Below are positions 53,232-61,739 of a stretch of DNA of 64,000 nt, piece after piece (position 1 is the first letter of the stretch; every line of letters starts with the position of its first letter). The stretch spans positions 62,001 through 126,000 of the forward strand of contig NZ_FRCN01000020.1 in NCBI RefSeq assembly GCF_900142925.1. Direction: 5' to 3'. Both the position numbers and the translations under genes were made by a program. The DNA comes from Chitinophaga sp. CF418 (GTDB lineage: Bacteria > Bacteroidota > Bacteroidia > Chitinophagales > Chitinophagaceae). Under the pieces are notes generated by a model, which was not told the origin of the DNA, did no database searches, and worked only from the letters and a program-made list of their open reading frames with translations.

Positions 53232-53480
53232 TCAGAAAATGACGATCGTATTATTAGCCTTGCCTTCCGAATGATGCTCAATCCCAATCCTTCCGATATA
53301 GCCCATCGCTTGTTTTATCTCTATGGTGCCAGATGCAGGATTGCCATAAAACCAACCCAGGGCTGTTGCTTTCTCTTCTTTATTGCGTGTCAAATAGCCG
53401 TGCTCGTAGTGGTAGACGAGTTTGAGTTTATCTGTTTCTGCCAGGGTGTGTAAGTTTGTTGCTTGCGTAGGTATTTGTCA
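53232..53480 (-). pseudogene. Decayed duplicate of the 51062-51496 gene
   Basis: The minus-strand frame encodes TLAETDKLKLVYHYEHGYLT, then ATALGWFYGNPASGTIE, parallel to IIAETDKLQLVHQHEKGFLL and YALGWFYGDPTCGIID of the intact gene. It has no in-frame ATG (an upstream TGA closes it), and the C-terminal half is missing. It is a truncated remnant of a tandem duplication. Confidence 0.65.
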
Positions 53481-53528
53481 TATCTCATGGCCGTTGATGT
53501 CATTGGTCATGGGAATGGTCGTTAGCTT

Positions 53529-54917
53529 CTATCTATAGTCATCCGGCCTTAACAGTGTATTTTCTTTTGAAAGCAATTTTGGCAACCTCACGACCATATC
53601 TAAGATCAGCCCAAGTATCATAAATCCATTAAGATTTTTGAGGATAAAGTTATCAGTAAATATATTAACCAGCAAAGGATAAACTACTGAAAAGGTCATC
53701 ATTGCAGATGTAATAACAAGAAGGTAAACAATTAAGTAGGGCAACTTCGCTTCGTTCAATTTTGTAAGATGGTAGAGATCCAGGATGACTTTGTTTTGAA
53801 CATCGGAAGCGATACCTAATAGCAATTCCTCCGAAAATTTTTCCTTTTTACCTATCGAGTTGTAACGTGTAGCGGCATCCTCAATAGGATCGATGTGAAA
53901 TCTGTTGTGTTGATAATTGAAGCGAATCTTATTATTGTCAATGCAATTCCAAAACTCATTATAATCTAGAAATGTCGTATATCTGCTAATCTGATCGTGA
54001 CTGTAAATGATAAAAGGTGGGTAAGTTCTCCAAGAAAGGTTCGGATCGTTGTCGAATTCCTCGTCTGCAAACATAGCGAGTTGTAAATAAAACAAGATAA
54101 TCCTAGTATCATGTCGTTCATTCACAATTAGCGATCGATAATGTGCATACTTAGCCTCGTTGTCGTAATCAGGAAACTGCGCATCTTCATATGATATTTG
54201 GTCGGAAACTGACTTTGCATAGCGATAACTCTCAGAATCGTCCCAGAACTGGTTATCTGTACGCAGATGATAGCATATTCTCCTGAAACAAGTTAACTTG
54301 TAGCATAGATCCCTGATTGCTGGAACACGGGAAAGCTTCTCCTGCTTTACAGCTATGATCTTACTTGCTACATATGATAATGCGAAAGCGCCCATGATGC
54401 CCGCAAAAATATTGACCTGAGATATGCCGTTTTCAAAATTTGCCTGCTTACCTGGGTTGTTATTGAGAAATATGAAAGAAATAACCGCCAATGGTATTGT
54501 AACAATAACCACGGTACAGATTTCCCAGTGCTTCTTAGCCCAAGCCAGGATAAAATTATCCTCCTTTATTGGCTGCCCAATTTTCTGCTGAGTATAAAAA
54601 AGTTGAATGGTTTCGGAGCGATTATTATCAGAATTGGCTGTTCTAATATCAATTGTCAAGTTTTTAAACTTAACTGTGTAATATAAGGAAAGTGGTTTTT
54701 CCTTGAATAAGGCCGCTAAATTGTTACGAATTTTATTGATTAAACTTTTGGCGTCCTGGTCCCAGTCTTCGATAACAGGAAGGTCGATTTGTATATAGTT
54801 TATATTCCCTTCCTCTCTGGCAGAAACTGACCCAGCGACTTCAATATTGTTGAATGTATTTACCAGAAAGTCTTCAATAAGTTCACCAAATGTTTCAATG
54901 TTAATAGAATATGCCAT
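53529..54917 (-). CDS. Membrane protein with large cytoplasmic parts, unknown
   Basis: A 462-residue protein: a soluble N-terminal ~120 residues, two transmembrane helices (~140-162 and ~172-190), a soluble middle of ~200 residues rich in aromatic and acidic residues, and two more helices (~400-420 and ~430-450). No domain recognised. It is 15 bases downstream of the 227-residue membrane protein, so the two form a unit. Reminiscent of membrane effectors of defence systems, without proof. Confidence 0.55.
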   Translation of the reverse strand: MAYSINIETFGELIEDFLVNTFNNIEVAGSVSAREEGNINYIQIDLPVIEDWDQDAKSLINKIRNNLAALFKEKPLSLYYTVKFKNLTIDIRTANSDNNRSETIQLFYTQQKIGQPIKEDNFILAWAKKHWEICTVVIVTIPLAVISFIFLNNNPGKQANFENGISQVNIFAGIMGAFALSYVASKIIAVKQEKLSRVPAIRDLCYKLTCFRRICYHLRTDNQFWDDSESYRYAKSVSDQISYEDAQFPDYDNEAKYAHYRSLIVNERHDTRIILFYLQLAMFADEEFDNDPNLSWRTYPPFIIYSHDQISRYTTFLDYNEFWNCIDNNKIRFNYQHNRFHIDPIEDAATRYNSIGKKEKFSEELLLGIASDVQNKVILDLYHLTKLNEAKLPYLIVYLLVITSAMMTFSVVYPLLVNIFTDNFILKNLNGFMILGLILDMVVRLPKLLSKENTLLRPDDYR

Positions 54918-54932
54918 CGCGCAGTTGTTTTT

Positions 54933-55616
54933 TTATCTGGTTTGTACAAATTCAATAACTCTCTTCGGAATTTCTTGTTCGTCAATCTGATATCGTTTAA
55001 AAGCTTTAACCAAAACCACCATTCCGTCTCTCAGCTTCAAGTCGTAATACAACCTTAGTTTTGAGTTGATTAATTGTTTAATGTCTACTTTTAAATTAGC
55101 GACATTGATTCGGTTTTCAACAATTAAATATGACTCTATAATTAGCATTAACTGCATTGCCTCAAAGATATGATCAAAGCGTCGTTCTCCCGCAGAGAGT
55201 GGTTCACCCCAGCCAGTATCGCTATTGCAAGAGAGGCAAAAGTTATGTAAGCCTACAAACCCGGTATCGCTTTCTTTTGCACGCACACCATTACTAGTGC
55301 GATTTATGGAAAAAGTAAACGAGTTAATTTCGCTTTCTAATTGATTAATCAGCAGAAATATAATATCACTTTCATTTTTTAACATTTGTTCGTTATTTGA
55401 CTCTGTCTGTTTGCTTAACGCTAGGTAAAGTAGAACAGTAGAGATAAGCCCTATTACCGGGGCTGTTAACCCACTTATCGCTGTTCCGACTTTGTCCTTC
55501 TCCGTTAGATTAAGACTGGCAATAAATGCTGGTTTAAGAAAGAAGTATACGCCTACAGTGATAACAATGCCAGAGATGGCTGAGATAAATAGTATTCGTA
55601 AAAGATCGCGTTTCAT
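54933..55616 (-). CDS. Membrane protein, abortive-infection-like
   Basis: A 227-residue protein with two N-terminal transmembrane helices (~8-28 and ~45-65), then a coiled segment (KQTESNNEQMLKNESDIIFLLINQLESEIN) and a helical domain with a Cys pair (FCLSCNS). The layout resembles the putative phage abortive infection family (helices followed by a helical domain), but the similarity is weak. First gene of a two-gene unit with 53529-54917. Confidence 0.5.
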   Translation of the reverse strand: MKRDLLRILFISAISGIVITVGVYFFLKPAFIASLNLTEKDKVGTAISGLTAPVIGLISTVLLYLALSKQTESNNEQMLKNESDIIFLLINQLESEINSFTFSINRTSNGVRAKESDTGFVGLHNFCLSCNSDTGWGEPLSAGERRFDHIFEAMQLMLIIESYLIVENRINVANLKVDIKQLINSKLRLYYDLKLRDGMVVLVKAFKRYQIDEQEIPKRVIEFVQTR

Positions 55617-56173
55617 GGTGGTGATTATTACAGCAAAATACTGTTTTTTCTATTTATTTTGGGCTGCTTGTTTTTTCTTGAGGTCGGCTTTCCTTTCTAT
55701 GTAGCCACCGTTGCGACGCTCCGTTCTTCTTTCTCTTTTCTATTTGTCATTTCTTATCGTTTGTCCTTTACAGTTGCAGCCCGTTCGCAAAAGCGAGACG
55801 GGCTTTCTTTATTCGTCCCGCCTTCAATTCAGGGCGCGTTTTTCTTTGAAGGCGGGCAGCGTGGTGCAGCCGCGAGGCGGCGGCCGCTGCATTTGGGAAA
55901 ACTATGTTTTCCCACCAACCGGGTGATTAAGAACATCGAAGGAACGACACTTTCCTGGCTGAAAAAAGCTCCATTACATCTTTGATTTTTTTTCGGGCAT
56001 GGACTTTTTCCGGCGACCGGAAAAAGCATGCTTTTTATTTACCAGGAAAGTGTCGTTCCTCAAAAGATGTCTTAATCACCCGTTCGGCGGGAAAAACATG
56101 ACAGGAACGGAGCGAGTGTTAGGACAAATTGATTTGAAAAATTTATTCACCTAATCTTTTAAATGTTTTGATC
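55617..56173. other. Intergenic region rich in nested inverted repeats
   Basis: 557 bases with no convincing gene. It contains a plus-strand hairpin with T-rich end (55779-55803, TTTCTTT), a long imperfect inverted repeat (55907-55958 and 56042-56095) with a 19-base perfect core, an outer 10-base pair (55717-55726 and 56105-56114), and an inner hairpin (56004-56026) plus palindrome (56021-56036). The plus-strand frames over it are artefacts of the palindromes. It may be an origin, a transfer site or a regulatory leader. Confidence 0.6.
55907..56095. repeat. Long imperfect inverted repeat
   Basis: Left arm 55907-55958 and right arm 56042-56095 match over nearly 52 bases with a few bulges, with identical 19-base cores (55940-55958 / 56042-56060). 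It encloses a G/C-rich hairpin. It lies 78 bases before the DUF932 gene. Confidence 0.65.
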
Positions 56174-57235
56174 ATGGCACACAATCTCAATTTTAACGAA
56201 CTGACAGGCGAATACAGCTTTTTTTCTACCAGGCAAAAAGCATGGCACGGACTAGGAAAGATCGTAGCTGATTACCCCACAAGCGCGGAAGCTCTGGTTT
56301 TTGCTGGTCTTGATTTCGACGTAGTGAAATCTGCATTATTTACGCAGGTTAACGGGATGGTGTCTACCCCTGACGGCATCAATTACCGGAACATCAGCTT
56401 AGACATTCCTGATACGTTTGCGACTGTACGAACTGATACCAATCAGGTATTGGGCGTAGTGGGTAAGGATTATGAGATCATACAGAACCGGGATGCATTC
56501 TCTTTTTTTGACAGTATAATAGGCGGGGATGGTATTTTATATGAGACTGCCGGAGCGCTGGGAAACGGTGAACGTATTTTTATTACTGCCAAACTTCCGG
56601 GTTATATCCGTGTGGGCAATGATGACCTGATAGACAAATATCTTTTTTTAACCACAAGTCATGATGGCAGTGGCAGTATAATGGCAGCTTTTACCCCTGT
56701 GCGCATTGTGTGCAATAATACACTCAATGCCGCGCTGAAGAATATGACCAACTGTATAAAGATCCGTCATACGCAAGGCGCTAAGGATCGTTTAGAACAG
56801 GCGCACAAATTAATGGGTATTACCAACACTTTAGCGGATTCTATGCAGGATCGGTTCAATGCGTGGTCAAAATATCGGGTTACTGACAGACAGACTGAAA
56901 TGCTCATTCAGCGGGCTATGGCACCTAAAGACACATTGCAGTTAATTAAAGCTGGAAAGACTAGTGAACTCTCCACCGCTTTTAAAAATGTATGCAATGA
57001 TGTGAATAGGTATGCCCGTGTTGATGGCACTCAAACTATGGAAACCACAGAGGGCACTTTGTTTGGGCTGTATAATGCTGTTACTGGTTATTACCAGAAT
57101 GTAAAGAAGTATAAGGACAATGAAAGCAAAGTTGATTCCATCTTGTATGATGGAACAGCCCAAAAACGCGCCCAGGCTGCTTTTGATATCTGTAACAATG
57201 TTTTTAATTCCGGCGTTGATGCCGTGTTGTCATGA
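56174..57235 (+). CDS. DUF932 domain protein
   Basis: A 353-residue cytoplasmic protein (ATG 56174; an earlier TTG at 56168 is less likely). It contains ARQ-like FFSTRQKAWHGLGKIVADYP at residues ~17-36 and the DUF932 core with TDTNQVLGVVGKDYEIIQNR, LGNGERIFITAKLP and TPVRIVCNNTL. DUF932 proteins are typical of plasmids, phages and ICEs and resemble LGT-type phage proteins; a role in DNA or virus defence has been suggested, not proven. It begins the right-hand gene array and is preceded by the AATCTTTTAAAT leader. Confidence 0.85.
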   Translation: MAHNLNFNELTGEYSFFSTRQKAWHGLGKIVADYPTSAEALVFAGLDFDVVKSALFTQVNGMVSTPDGINYRNISLDIPDTFATVRTDTNQVLGVVGKDYEIIQNRDAFSFFDSIIGGDGILYETAGALGNGERIFITAKLPGYIRVGNDDLIDKYLFLTTSHDGSGSIMAAFTPVRIVCNNTLNAALKNMTNCIKIRHTQGAKDRLEQAHKLMGITNTLADSMQDRFNAWSKYRVTDRQTEMLIQRAMAPKDTLQLIKAGKTSELSTAFKNVCNDVNRYARVDGTQTMETTEGTLFGLYNAVTGYYQNVKKYKDNESKVDSILYDGTAQKRAQAAFDICNNVFNSGVDAVLS

Positions 57236-57245
57236 TTCTATATCC

Positions 57246-57273
57246 CGGCGGGGTGTATAGCCCCGCCTTTCTT
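57246..57273 (+). terminator. Hairpin after DUF932 gene
   Basis: Stem GGCGGGG (57247-57253) and CCCCGCC (57261-57267) with a 7-base loop, then TTTCTT. It separates the DUF932 gene from the next gene's leader. Confidence 0.65.
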
Positions 57274-57277
57274 CTCA

Positions 57278-57291
57278 TCTTTTAAAATCAA
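57278..57291 (+). promoter_or_regulatory. Recurrent leader motif before small genes
   Basis: ATCTTTTAAAATCA ends a few bases before ATG 57296. Similar T-run/A-run motifs (consensus TCTTTTAAAAT) precede at least ten of the genes from 56174 to 62984, typically 6-20 bases before the start, e.g. 56154, 57829, 59758, 60213, 61164 and 62963. It may be a translation-enhancing or cassette-joining element. Confidence 0.55.
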
Positions 57292-57295
57292 TGTT

Positions 57296-57799
57296 ATGTC
57301 TGTTCTATGTGTTGAAGAAGCGGTATATGACCGGGTTGCTTATATGCTATTTCTGGAATCTGGTGATCATGCAGTTAAATACAGTCGGTTTAAATGCTTT
57401 CGCGGCATGAGCTTTCAGGCTATTGATGTAATGGTAAATAACTGGTATGGTTTAAACCAGTTGACTTACTTCGTTGCTTACAAAAAAGATTGTCATTTAA
57501 GCCGCTGTACGATGAAGCGCTGCAATGGTGGTGACAATTTCACAACTGTAGTTTTTCTTAAATGGCTGCAGTGCATCAGACAAAATATTTCAATTCCTAA
57601 CCTAGAGAAGGCAAGATTGCCTATTAATGATGAATTGAAAGAATCTGTAAAGTTATTAGACAGGTTAATAACTGATGTATTAACGTCCATAGTTGAAAGT
57701 ACACCGGAATACCAGGCGGCACCGTGGGGAGAATTGCCGAATAATAATGATGAGCAGGAATTGCAGCCTGTTTTTGAATTCAGTTATTCACTGAATTGA
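57296..57799 (+). CDS. Hypothetical protein, tandem pair member 1
   Basis: A 167-residue soluble helical protein. It is paralogous to the next gene: both share V--VAY/SKMYLxS, an FLKWL-CIR/FIR segment, a KLL-RLI-DV/KFLNKLIAQV segment and an acidic E-P-F/YQ-A end. No domain recognised. Cys-rich middle (CHLSRCTMKRCNGG) could bind metal. Leader motif at 57278. Confidence 0.65.
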   Translation: MSVLCVEEAVYDRVAYMLFLESGDHAVKYSRFKCFRGMSFQAIDVMVNNWYGLNQLTYFVAYKKDCHLSRCTMKRCNGGDNFTTVVFLKWLQCIRQNISIPNLEKARLPINDELKESVKLLDRLITDVLTSIVESTPEYQAAPWGELPNNNDEQELQPVFEFSYSLN

Positions 57800-57847
57800 T
57801 GGGTCTTTTTATCCCTTCCTTTTTCTTGAATTTTTAAAATCAAGGTT

Positions 57848-58318
57848 ATGTCGATAAAGATCGTGAATAAGGATGTTTTGCGCCATGTTGCCAGCAAAAT
57901 GTATCTGGCAAGCCGCAACAACATTGTAAACGATAATTTTTATGAATGTTGCTTGAAGCTATCGGAAACGGCAATAGAACAGTATGTGACCCGCTGGGAG
58001 ATTCTGAATTATAGAACATATGTAAGCCATTGGGCAGATCGGGAAAATATATCGCCGGGTGAATTTCCTAAATGCCAAGTTACCTTTCTTGACCTGGTAA
58101 CTTTTAACATTCCTGCTGCCCAGTTCTTAAAATGGTTGCTTTTTATACGCGAGGGTATTAATGTGGATTGCATCATCCGCGCAGGAAATCCCATATATGC
58201 CGTGGATGAGGACGCGGTGAAGTTTCTAAATAAATTAATTGCTCAGGTTCAGATGGCTATCATTAATGAGTTGCCAGATTTTCAGAAGGCTAAAGTTAAC
58301 GAGGTACCGCCGTTGTAA
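57848..58318 (+). CDS. Hypothetical protein, tandem pair member 2
   Basis: A 156-residue paralogue of the preceding gene (MYLASRNNIV, AAQFLKWLLFIREGI, VKFLNKLIAQVQMAII). No known family. It follows 49 bases after its partner, with the same leader type (ATTTTTAAAATCA at 57829). The function is unknown; duplication suggests paired activity on a mobile element. Confidence 0.65.
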   Translation: MSIKIVNKDVLRHVASKMYLASRNNIVNDNFYECCLKLSETAIEQYVTRWEILNYRTYVSHWADRENISPGEFPKCQVTFLDLVTFNIPAAQFLKWLLFIREGINVDCIIRAGNPIYAVDEDAVKFLNKLIAQVQMAIINELPDFQKAKVNEVPPL

Positions 58319-58396
58319 TCAGCTATTTAAATGCTTTTTCCCGGTTACCCCTATCCGTTTATTCCTTCAATTTTTTAACTTCTAAATCATTATAAA

Positions 58397-59251
58397 ATGA
58401 AACACAATTTTCAAGAACGTAAAGAGAACCGTATCAATTATGCTTTAGAAATGGCTGAAAAAAGTCAGCATCAATCTAACATGTTATATACGGAATCAGC
58501 AAGAATGTATGCCTGTATCCCTCCGGGACAGCCTATTTTAATCGGTCACTATTCCGAAAAATCTGACCGTAATTTTCGCAACAAAGCTTGGAATAAATTG
58601 GGCCAGTCTGTCCAGAAACAGGAAGCCGCCAAATATTATGCTGATAAAGCAGAAATGATAGCGAACAACAATAGTATTTTTTCTGATGATCCAGAGGCGC
58701 TTGTAAAGCTAAGGGATAAACTGTCTGGTTTAGAGCGCAATCAGGACTTTATGAAGAAGGCCAACGTTTTTTTAAAAAAGAGAGATAAAGCAGGTTTTCT
58801 GACTTTACCAACTGCAACCCCTGAGTTATGGGATGAGATATCAAGTCTGTCCCGGTTTGGCGGTCCAGGCTATGCGCGTTTTGAATTGAGCAATAATAAT
58901 TCAGAGATCCGCAGAGTAAAGCAGCGAATTGCAGACATGGAAAGAATGGAAGCTACGCCGCCAAGGGACGAGATAGTAAAGGAGATCAGGATTTTAGAAA
59001 ACCGGGAGGCTAACCGCTTACAAATATTTTTTGGCTCAAAACCTCCTGAAGAGGTACGCCAGCAGCTAAAAAAGCGCGGTTTTAAATATGCCCCTTCACA
59101 AAACGCCTGGCAAAGGCATCTAAATAATTCGTCTTTCTTTTTAGGTAAAGAGATTGTACAAAGTTTGCCGGATGATGTTGCAGAGAAATTGAAAACGCCA
59201 GCAAGTTTATTGGAAGACAATAACGATATCATCTATTTACCTGCCGCCTAA
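58397..59251 (+). CDS. DUF3560 domain protein
   Basis: A 284-residue cytoplasmic protein. The N-terminal DUF3560 domain has ERKENRINYALEMAEKSQ, YACIPPGQPILIGHYSEK and KAWNKLGQSVQKQEAAKYYA; the C-terminus reads IFFGSKPPEEVRQQLKKRGF then APSQNAWQRHL, also typical of the family. DUF3560 genes are frequent near DUF932 on plasmids and conjugative elements; function unknown. A coiled region lies between. Confidence 0.85.
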   Translation: MKHNFQERKENRINYALEMAEKSQHQSNMLYTESARMYACIPPGQPILIGHYSEKSDRNFRNKAWNKLGQSVQKQEAAKYYADKAEMIANNNSIFSDDPEALVKLRDKLSGLERNQDFMKKANVFLKKRDKAGFLTLPTATPELWDEISSLSRFGGPGYARFELSNNNSEIRRVKQRIADMERMEATPPRDEIVKEIRILENREANRLQIFFGSKPPEEVRQQLKKRGFKYAPSQNAWQRHLNNSSFFLGKEIVQSLPDDVAEKLKTPASLLEDNNDIIYLPAA

Positions 59252-59260
59252 TTCTATATT

Positions 59261-59279
59261 GGGGCAGCTTGCCTGCCCC
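59261..59279 (+). terminator. Hairpin after DUF3560 gene
   Basis: Perfect 7-bp stem GGGGCAG/CTGCCCC (59261-59267, 59273-59279) with a 5-base loop and a following TGCTTTTA, ten bases after the stop. Confidence 0.6.
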
Positions 59280-59332
59280 TGCTTTTAAATATTCCCAATC
59301 TAATTATCAGGAATTTTCAAAATCAATTTCTT

Positions 59333-59734
59333 ATGAAAGCACTAAGAAATTTCTCAAACGAGGATAAGGGGACATTGCTGTTTAATCTGTTCCCTGATCT
59401 AATGCCGGAACTGTTGCAAAAGTTGGCCCTGCATTGTCAGGACATTATTGAACGTCAAGAGGAACTATCTATTAGCTGGAAGTTTCCGGACTATATACCC
59501 TTTTATTATTGGCTTGGATTGGCCTATGATGTTGCTATCCTCATAGAGGAAAGACATGTGAGGCTGGAAAATCTAGTGCAAGAATTTGCTGCCGGGTTGT
59601 TCAATGAGCGGCTATATATGTTCGTTGCTGATTTTATTCAGCGGTTAAGCATTGCTTTATTGGACTTATGGAACTATCCGCAATACAATGTGGCAGTCAA
59701 GCTGCTTTTTTATCAAAAGATTTTACCCTGGTAG
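59333..59734 (+). CDS. Hypothetical helical protein, related to 61740 gene
   Basis: A 133-residue protein. Its core (LLQKLALHCQDIIERQEELS, then WKFPDYIPFYYWLGLAYDVAILI) resembles the C-terminal part of the 61740 gene (LPFLVARLTEYCTAIIEKEEAI, AWPARYIHRFCKWVKLVKKLYAKI). Both have an FNE/F-R-LM-GKAQ-like stretch followed by F-AD--I-F/Y. No known family. Leader motif GAATTTTCAAAATCA before the start. Confidence 0.6.
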   Translation: MKALRNFSNEDKGTLLFNLFPDLMPELLQKLALHCQDIIERQEELSISWKFPDYIPFYYWLGLAYDVAILIEERHVRLENLVQEFAAGLFNERLYMFVADFIQRLSIALLDLWNYPQYNVAVKLLFYQKILPW

Positions 59735-59778
59735 TGGCTGGAATTTTTTTATTTTTTCATCTTTTAAAATTTATAGGT

Positions 59779-60207
59779 ATGATTTTAAAATATCATTTTG
59801 AAGATGGCACTGCTGCTAATGTTATACCGGATAAGTGGGATAGTAAGGGTTTTCCTATGGTTATGTACAAGGGTAATGTCTTTAGCCTTGTAAGCGATAC
59901 ACTACAGATGGAGGTCTTTATAGATCTTGGCGAAAAATTGTTATTCGCTGAAGGTTCTATTGATCTGATCGCAGGCCGGGAAGTAATGCTGTATTGGCGG
60001 TATGGTTCGGAACACAATGCAGCGGAACTAGATGCCGAGTGCATTTTAAAGGATCATCCAAATTGTGAAACACTTGCTTTTGGTGCTCATCATGCGGTCG
60101 CTTTTACATTAGAAACCGAGGGTTTTGTCACACAGTTAGATGATGGTCAAAAAGTAGTAAAGCAAACTATTGGTGAGATGCGCGATTATCTGGATAGCTT
60201 TTTTTAA
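59779..60207 (+). CDS. Array paralogue 1, hypothetical
   Basis: A 142-residue protein (ATG 59779; an upstream start at 59668 would overlap the previous gene). It carries the array signature MILKYHFEDGTAANVI, GSIDLIAGREVMLYW, a late LAFGAHHAVAFT-ETEGF and a final IGEMRDYLDSF. It shares this pattern with three following genes and is preceded by CATCTTTTAAAATTTA. Acidic and soluble; unknown function. Confidence 0.65.
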   Translation: MILKYHFEDGTAANVIPDKWDSKGFPMVMYKGNVFSLVSDTLQMEVFIDLGEKLLFAEGSIDLIAGREVMLYWRYGSEHNAAELDAECILKDHPNCETLAFGAHHAVAFTLETEGFVTQLDDGQKVVKQTIGEMRDYLDSFF

Positions 60208-60232
60208 TTATTGATCTTTTAAATTCTTTTTT

Positions 60233-60640
60233 ATGCAAACGATGATTTTGGAAAATGATCATGAGGCAAAATGCATAGATGAAAATACTGTGTTTTATAA
60301 TGGTTTGAACTGTGATCTTCTTACTGTGGGTGACGGTTCTTATACTCTGAAAGTGGAGCAGGAAATATTACGGGTCATTGGCTGCACTGATGTTGTTGAT
60401 GGTTATGGTATTAAGATGTACTGGAATACCATTCACGGTTATGATCTGCTGTTGCCTTATGTGAGACTTGCAATCCGAAAGCATTTGCTGGAAAATGCGG
60501 TTGCTTTTCATTGCTATAGTGGGACGTGTTTTATTGAATTGAAAAAAGATTTTTGGTTGATCTCTGAAGATGGTGAACTCACAAGTCTGCCAACTGCTGA
60601 AGACATGAGGGCATTTATACGGGAGCGGGAAGCGTACTGA
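60233..60640 (+). CDS. Array paralogue 2, hypothetical
   Basis: A 135-residue diverged member: MQTMILENDHEAKCIDENTV, a VIGCTDVVDGYGIKMYWN segment where the others have GREVNLYY, and a final AEDMRAFIRERE. It is 25 bases after paralogue 1 and is preceded by TTGATCTTTTAAATTC. It lacks the FTEE-GF motif in its usual form (FIELKKDF instead). Unknown function. Confidence 0.55.
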   Translation: MQTMILENDHEAKCIDENTVFYNGLNCDLLTVGDGSYTLKVEQEILRVIGCTDVVDGYGIKMYWNTIHGYDLLLPYVRLAIRKHLLENAVAFHCYSGTCFIELKKDFWLISEDGELTSLPTAEDMRAFIREREAY

Positions 60641-60694
60641 ATATCTGTTTTCGATCGTGATTTATGCCGCTATTTCGTAACTGATAAATCTAAC

Positions 60695-61126
60695 ATGATG
60701 AAGGTAGAACGATTTCTTTTTCAGAACAGGAATTTTGCTGATGTATTGGATGAAGATTCTAAAGACGGAGAGCCGATTGTTTTATATAGACGTAGAAAGT
60801 ATGTGGTTAAAGATGACAGGGACGGGCATGTATATATACAGATTGGTAAGCGTAAGTTAAGGTGCATCGGCAGTATTATTTCCATTGGCTATAACGCCAT
60901 AAAACTTTATTGGGATACTATTGATGAGTATGAACAGTGTGGGAATGCCGCTATTCAGGCTTTACGGGATGAAAAGGATTGTAAAACGATCGCTTTCGGG
61001 ATCTATAAAGGTGTAATGTTTACGGAGGATGAAGCGGGCTTTTGTCTTATAGATAAGTTTATAGATCAATATAGGTTTGGCAGTATGACTGAGCTAAAAG
61101 AGCATATAGACCGCAGTCAAAAATAG
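60695..61126 (+). CDS. Array paralogue 3, hypothetical
   Basis: A 143-residue member: GSIISIGYNAIKLYWDTIDE, then KTIAFGIYKGVMFTEDEAGF and MTELKEHIDRS, parallel to paralogue 4 (GSVELIAGREVNLYYN, IIGFGLYDDKFFTEEKDGF, LIEVKRHIDMHF). It does not have a clear leader motif. Unknown function. Confidence 0.6.
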   Translation: MMKVERFLFQNRNFADVLDEDSKDGEPIVLYRRRKYVVKDDRDGHVYIQIGKRKLRCIGSIISIGYNAIKLYWDTIDEYEQCGNAAIQALRDEKDCKTIAFGIYKGVMFTEDEAGFCLIDKFIDQYRFGSMTELKEHIDRSQK

Positions 61127-61184
61127 TTGTGCCGTGAATGCTGCTTTTGATTACTGATTTTCTCAATCTTAAAAATTTACTGAA

Positions 61185-61616
61185 ATGATTTTAAAATATT
61201 TAATGGAGGATGGAAGTACCGCTGATCATATTGATGATGGGATGAACAGTCAAACTTTAGCAAGGTATAAAGGTGAAGTGTATCTCATTGAACACGAAAA
61301 TCCCATGTCAGCGGAACCTTACATAATGTATGGGGGTCAATGCCTGGACATTGTTGGCTCTGTGGAACTGATAGCGGGCCGGGAGGTTAACTTGTATTAC
61401 AACTTAGTTCAAGACTATGATCTTGCTTTATCTGTTGCTGAGGCAGTTATTGAAGGAGACACGCAGGGTAGAATTATTGGTTTTGGATTGTATGATGACA
61501 AGTTTTTCACTGAGGAAAAGGACGGTTTTAAAGTGGACACTGACCCCGACAATCCTAATCAAATAACTTTTGATACGCTGATAGAAGTAAAAAGGCATAT
61601 AGATATGCATTTCTAA
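61185..61616 (+). CDS. Array paralogue 4, hypothetical
   Basis: A 143-residue member very close in layout to paralogue 1: MILKYLMEDGSTADHIDD, YKGEVYLIE, GSVELIAGREVNLYYNLVQD, GFGLYDDKFFTEEKDGF and a final VKRHIDMHF. Preceded by CAATCTTAAAAATTTA at 61164. Soluble, acidic; no recognised domain. The four genes look like tandem duplication and divergence of one ~140-residue protein. Confidence 0.65.
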   Translation: MILKYLMEDGSTADHIDDGMNSQTLARYKGEVYLIEHENPMSAEPYIMYGGQCLDIVGSVELIAGREVNLYYNLVQDYDLALSVAEAVIEGDTQGRIIGFGLYDDKFFTEEKDGFKVDTDPDNPNQITFDTLIEVKRHIDMHF

Positions 61617-61739
61617 TCCAACTTATTTTTCATCATTAAATTTTATTGACACAAAAACTCCAACGCGCTGGTAGTGGCGCCTGGCAGTGCTTTGCACATT
61701 ACCACGAATCATTTTTTTAAATCTCAAAATTTTAATAAC

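Noticed and set aside
55659-55985. Plus-strand frames over the palindromes
   Set aside because: They arise from G/C-rich inverted repeats; no protein signature.
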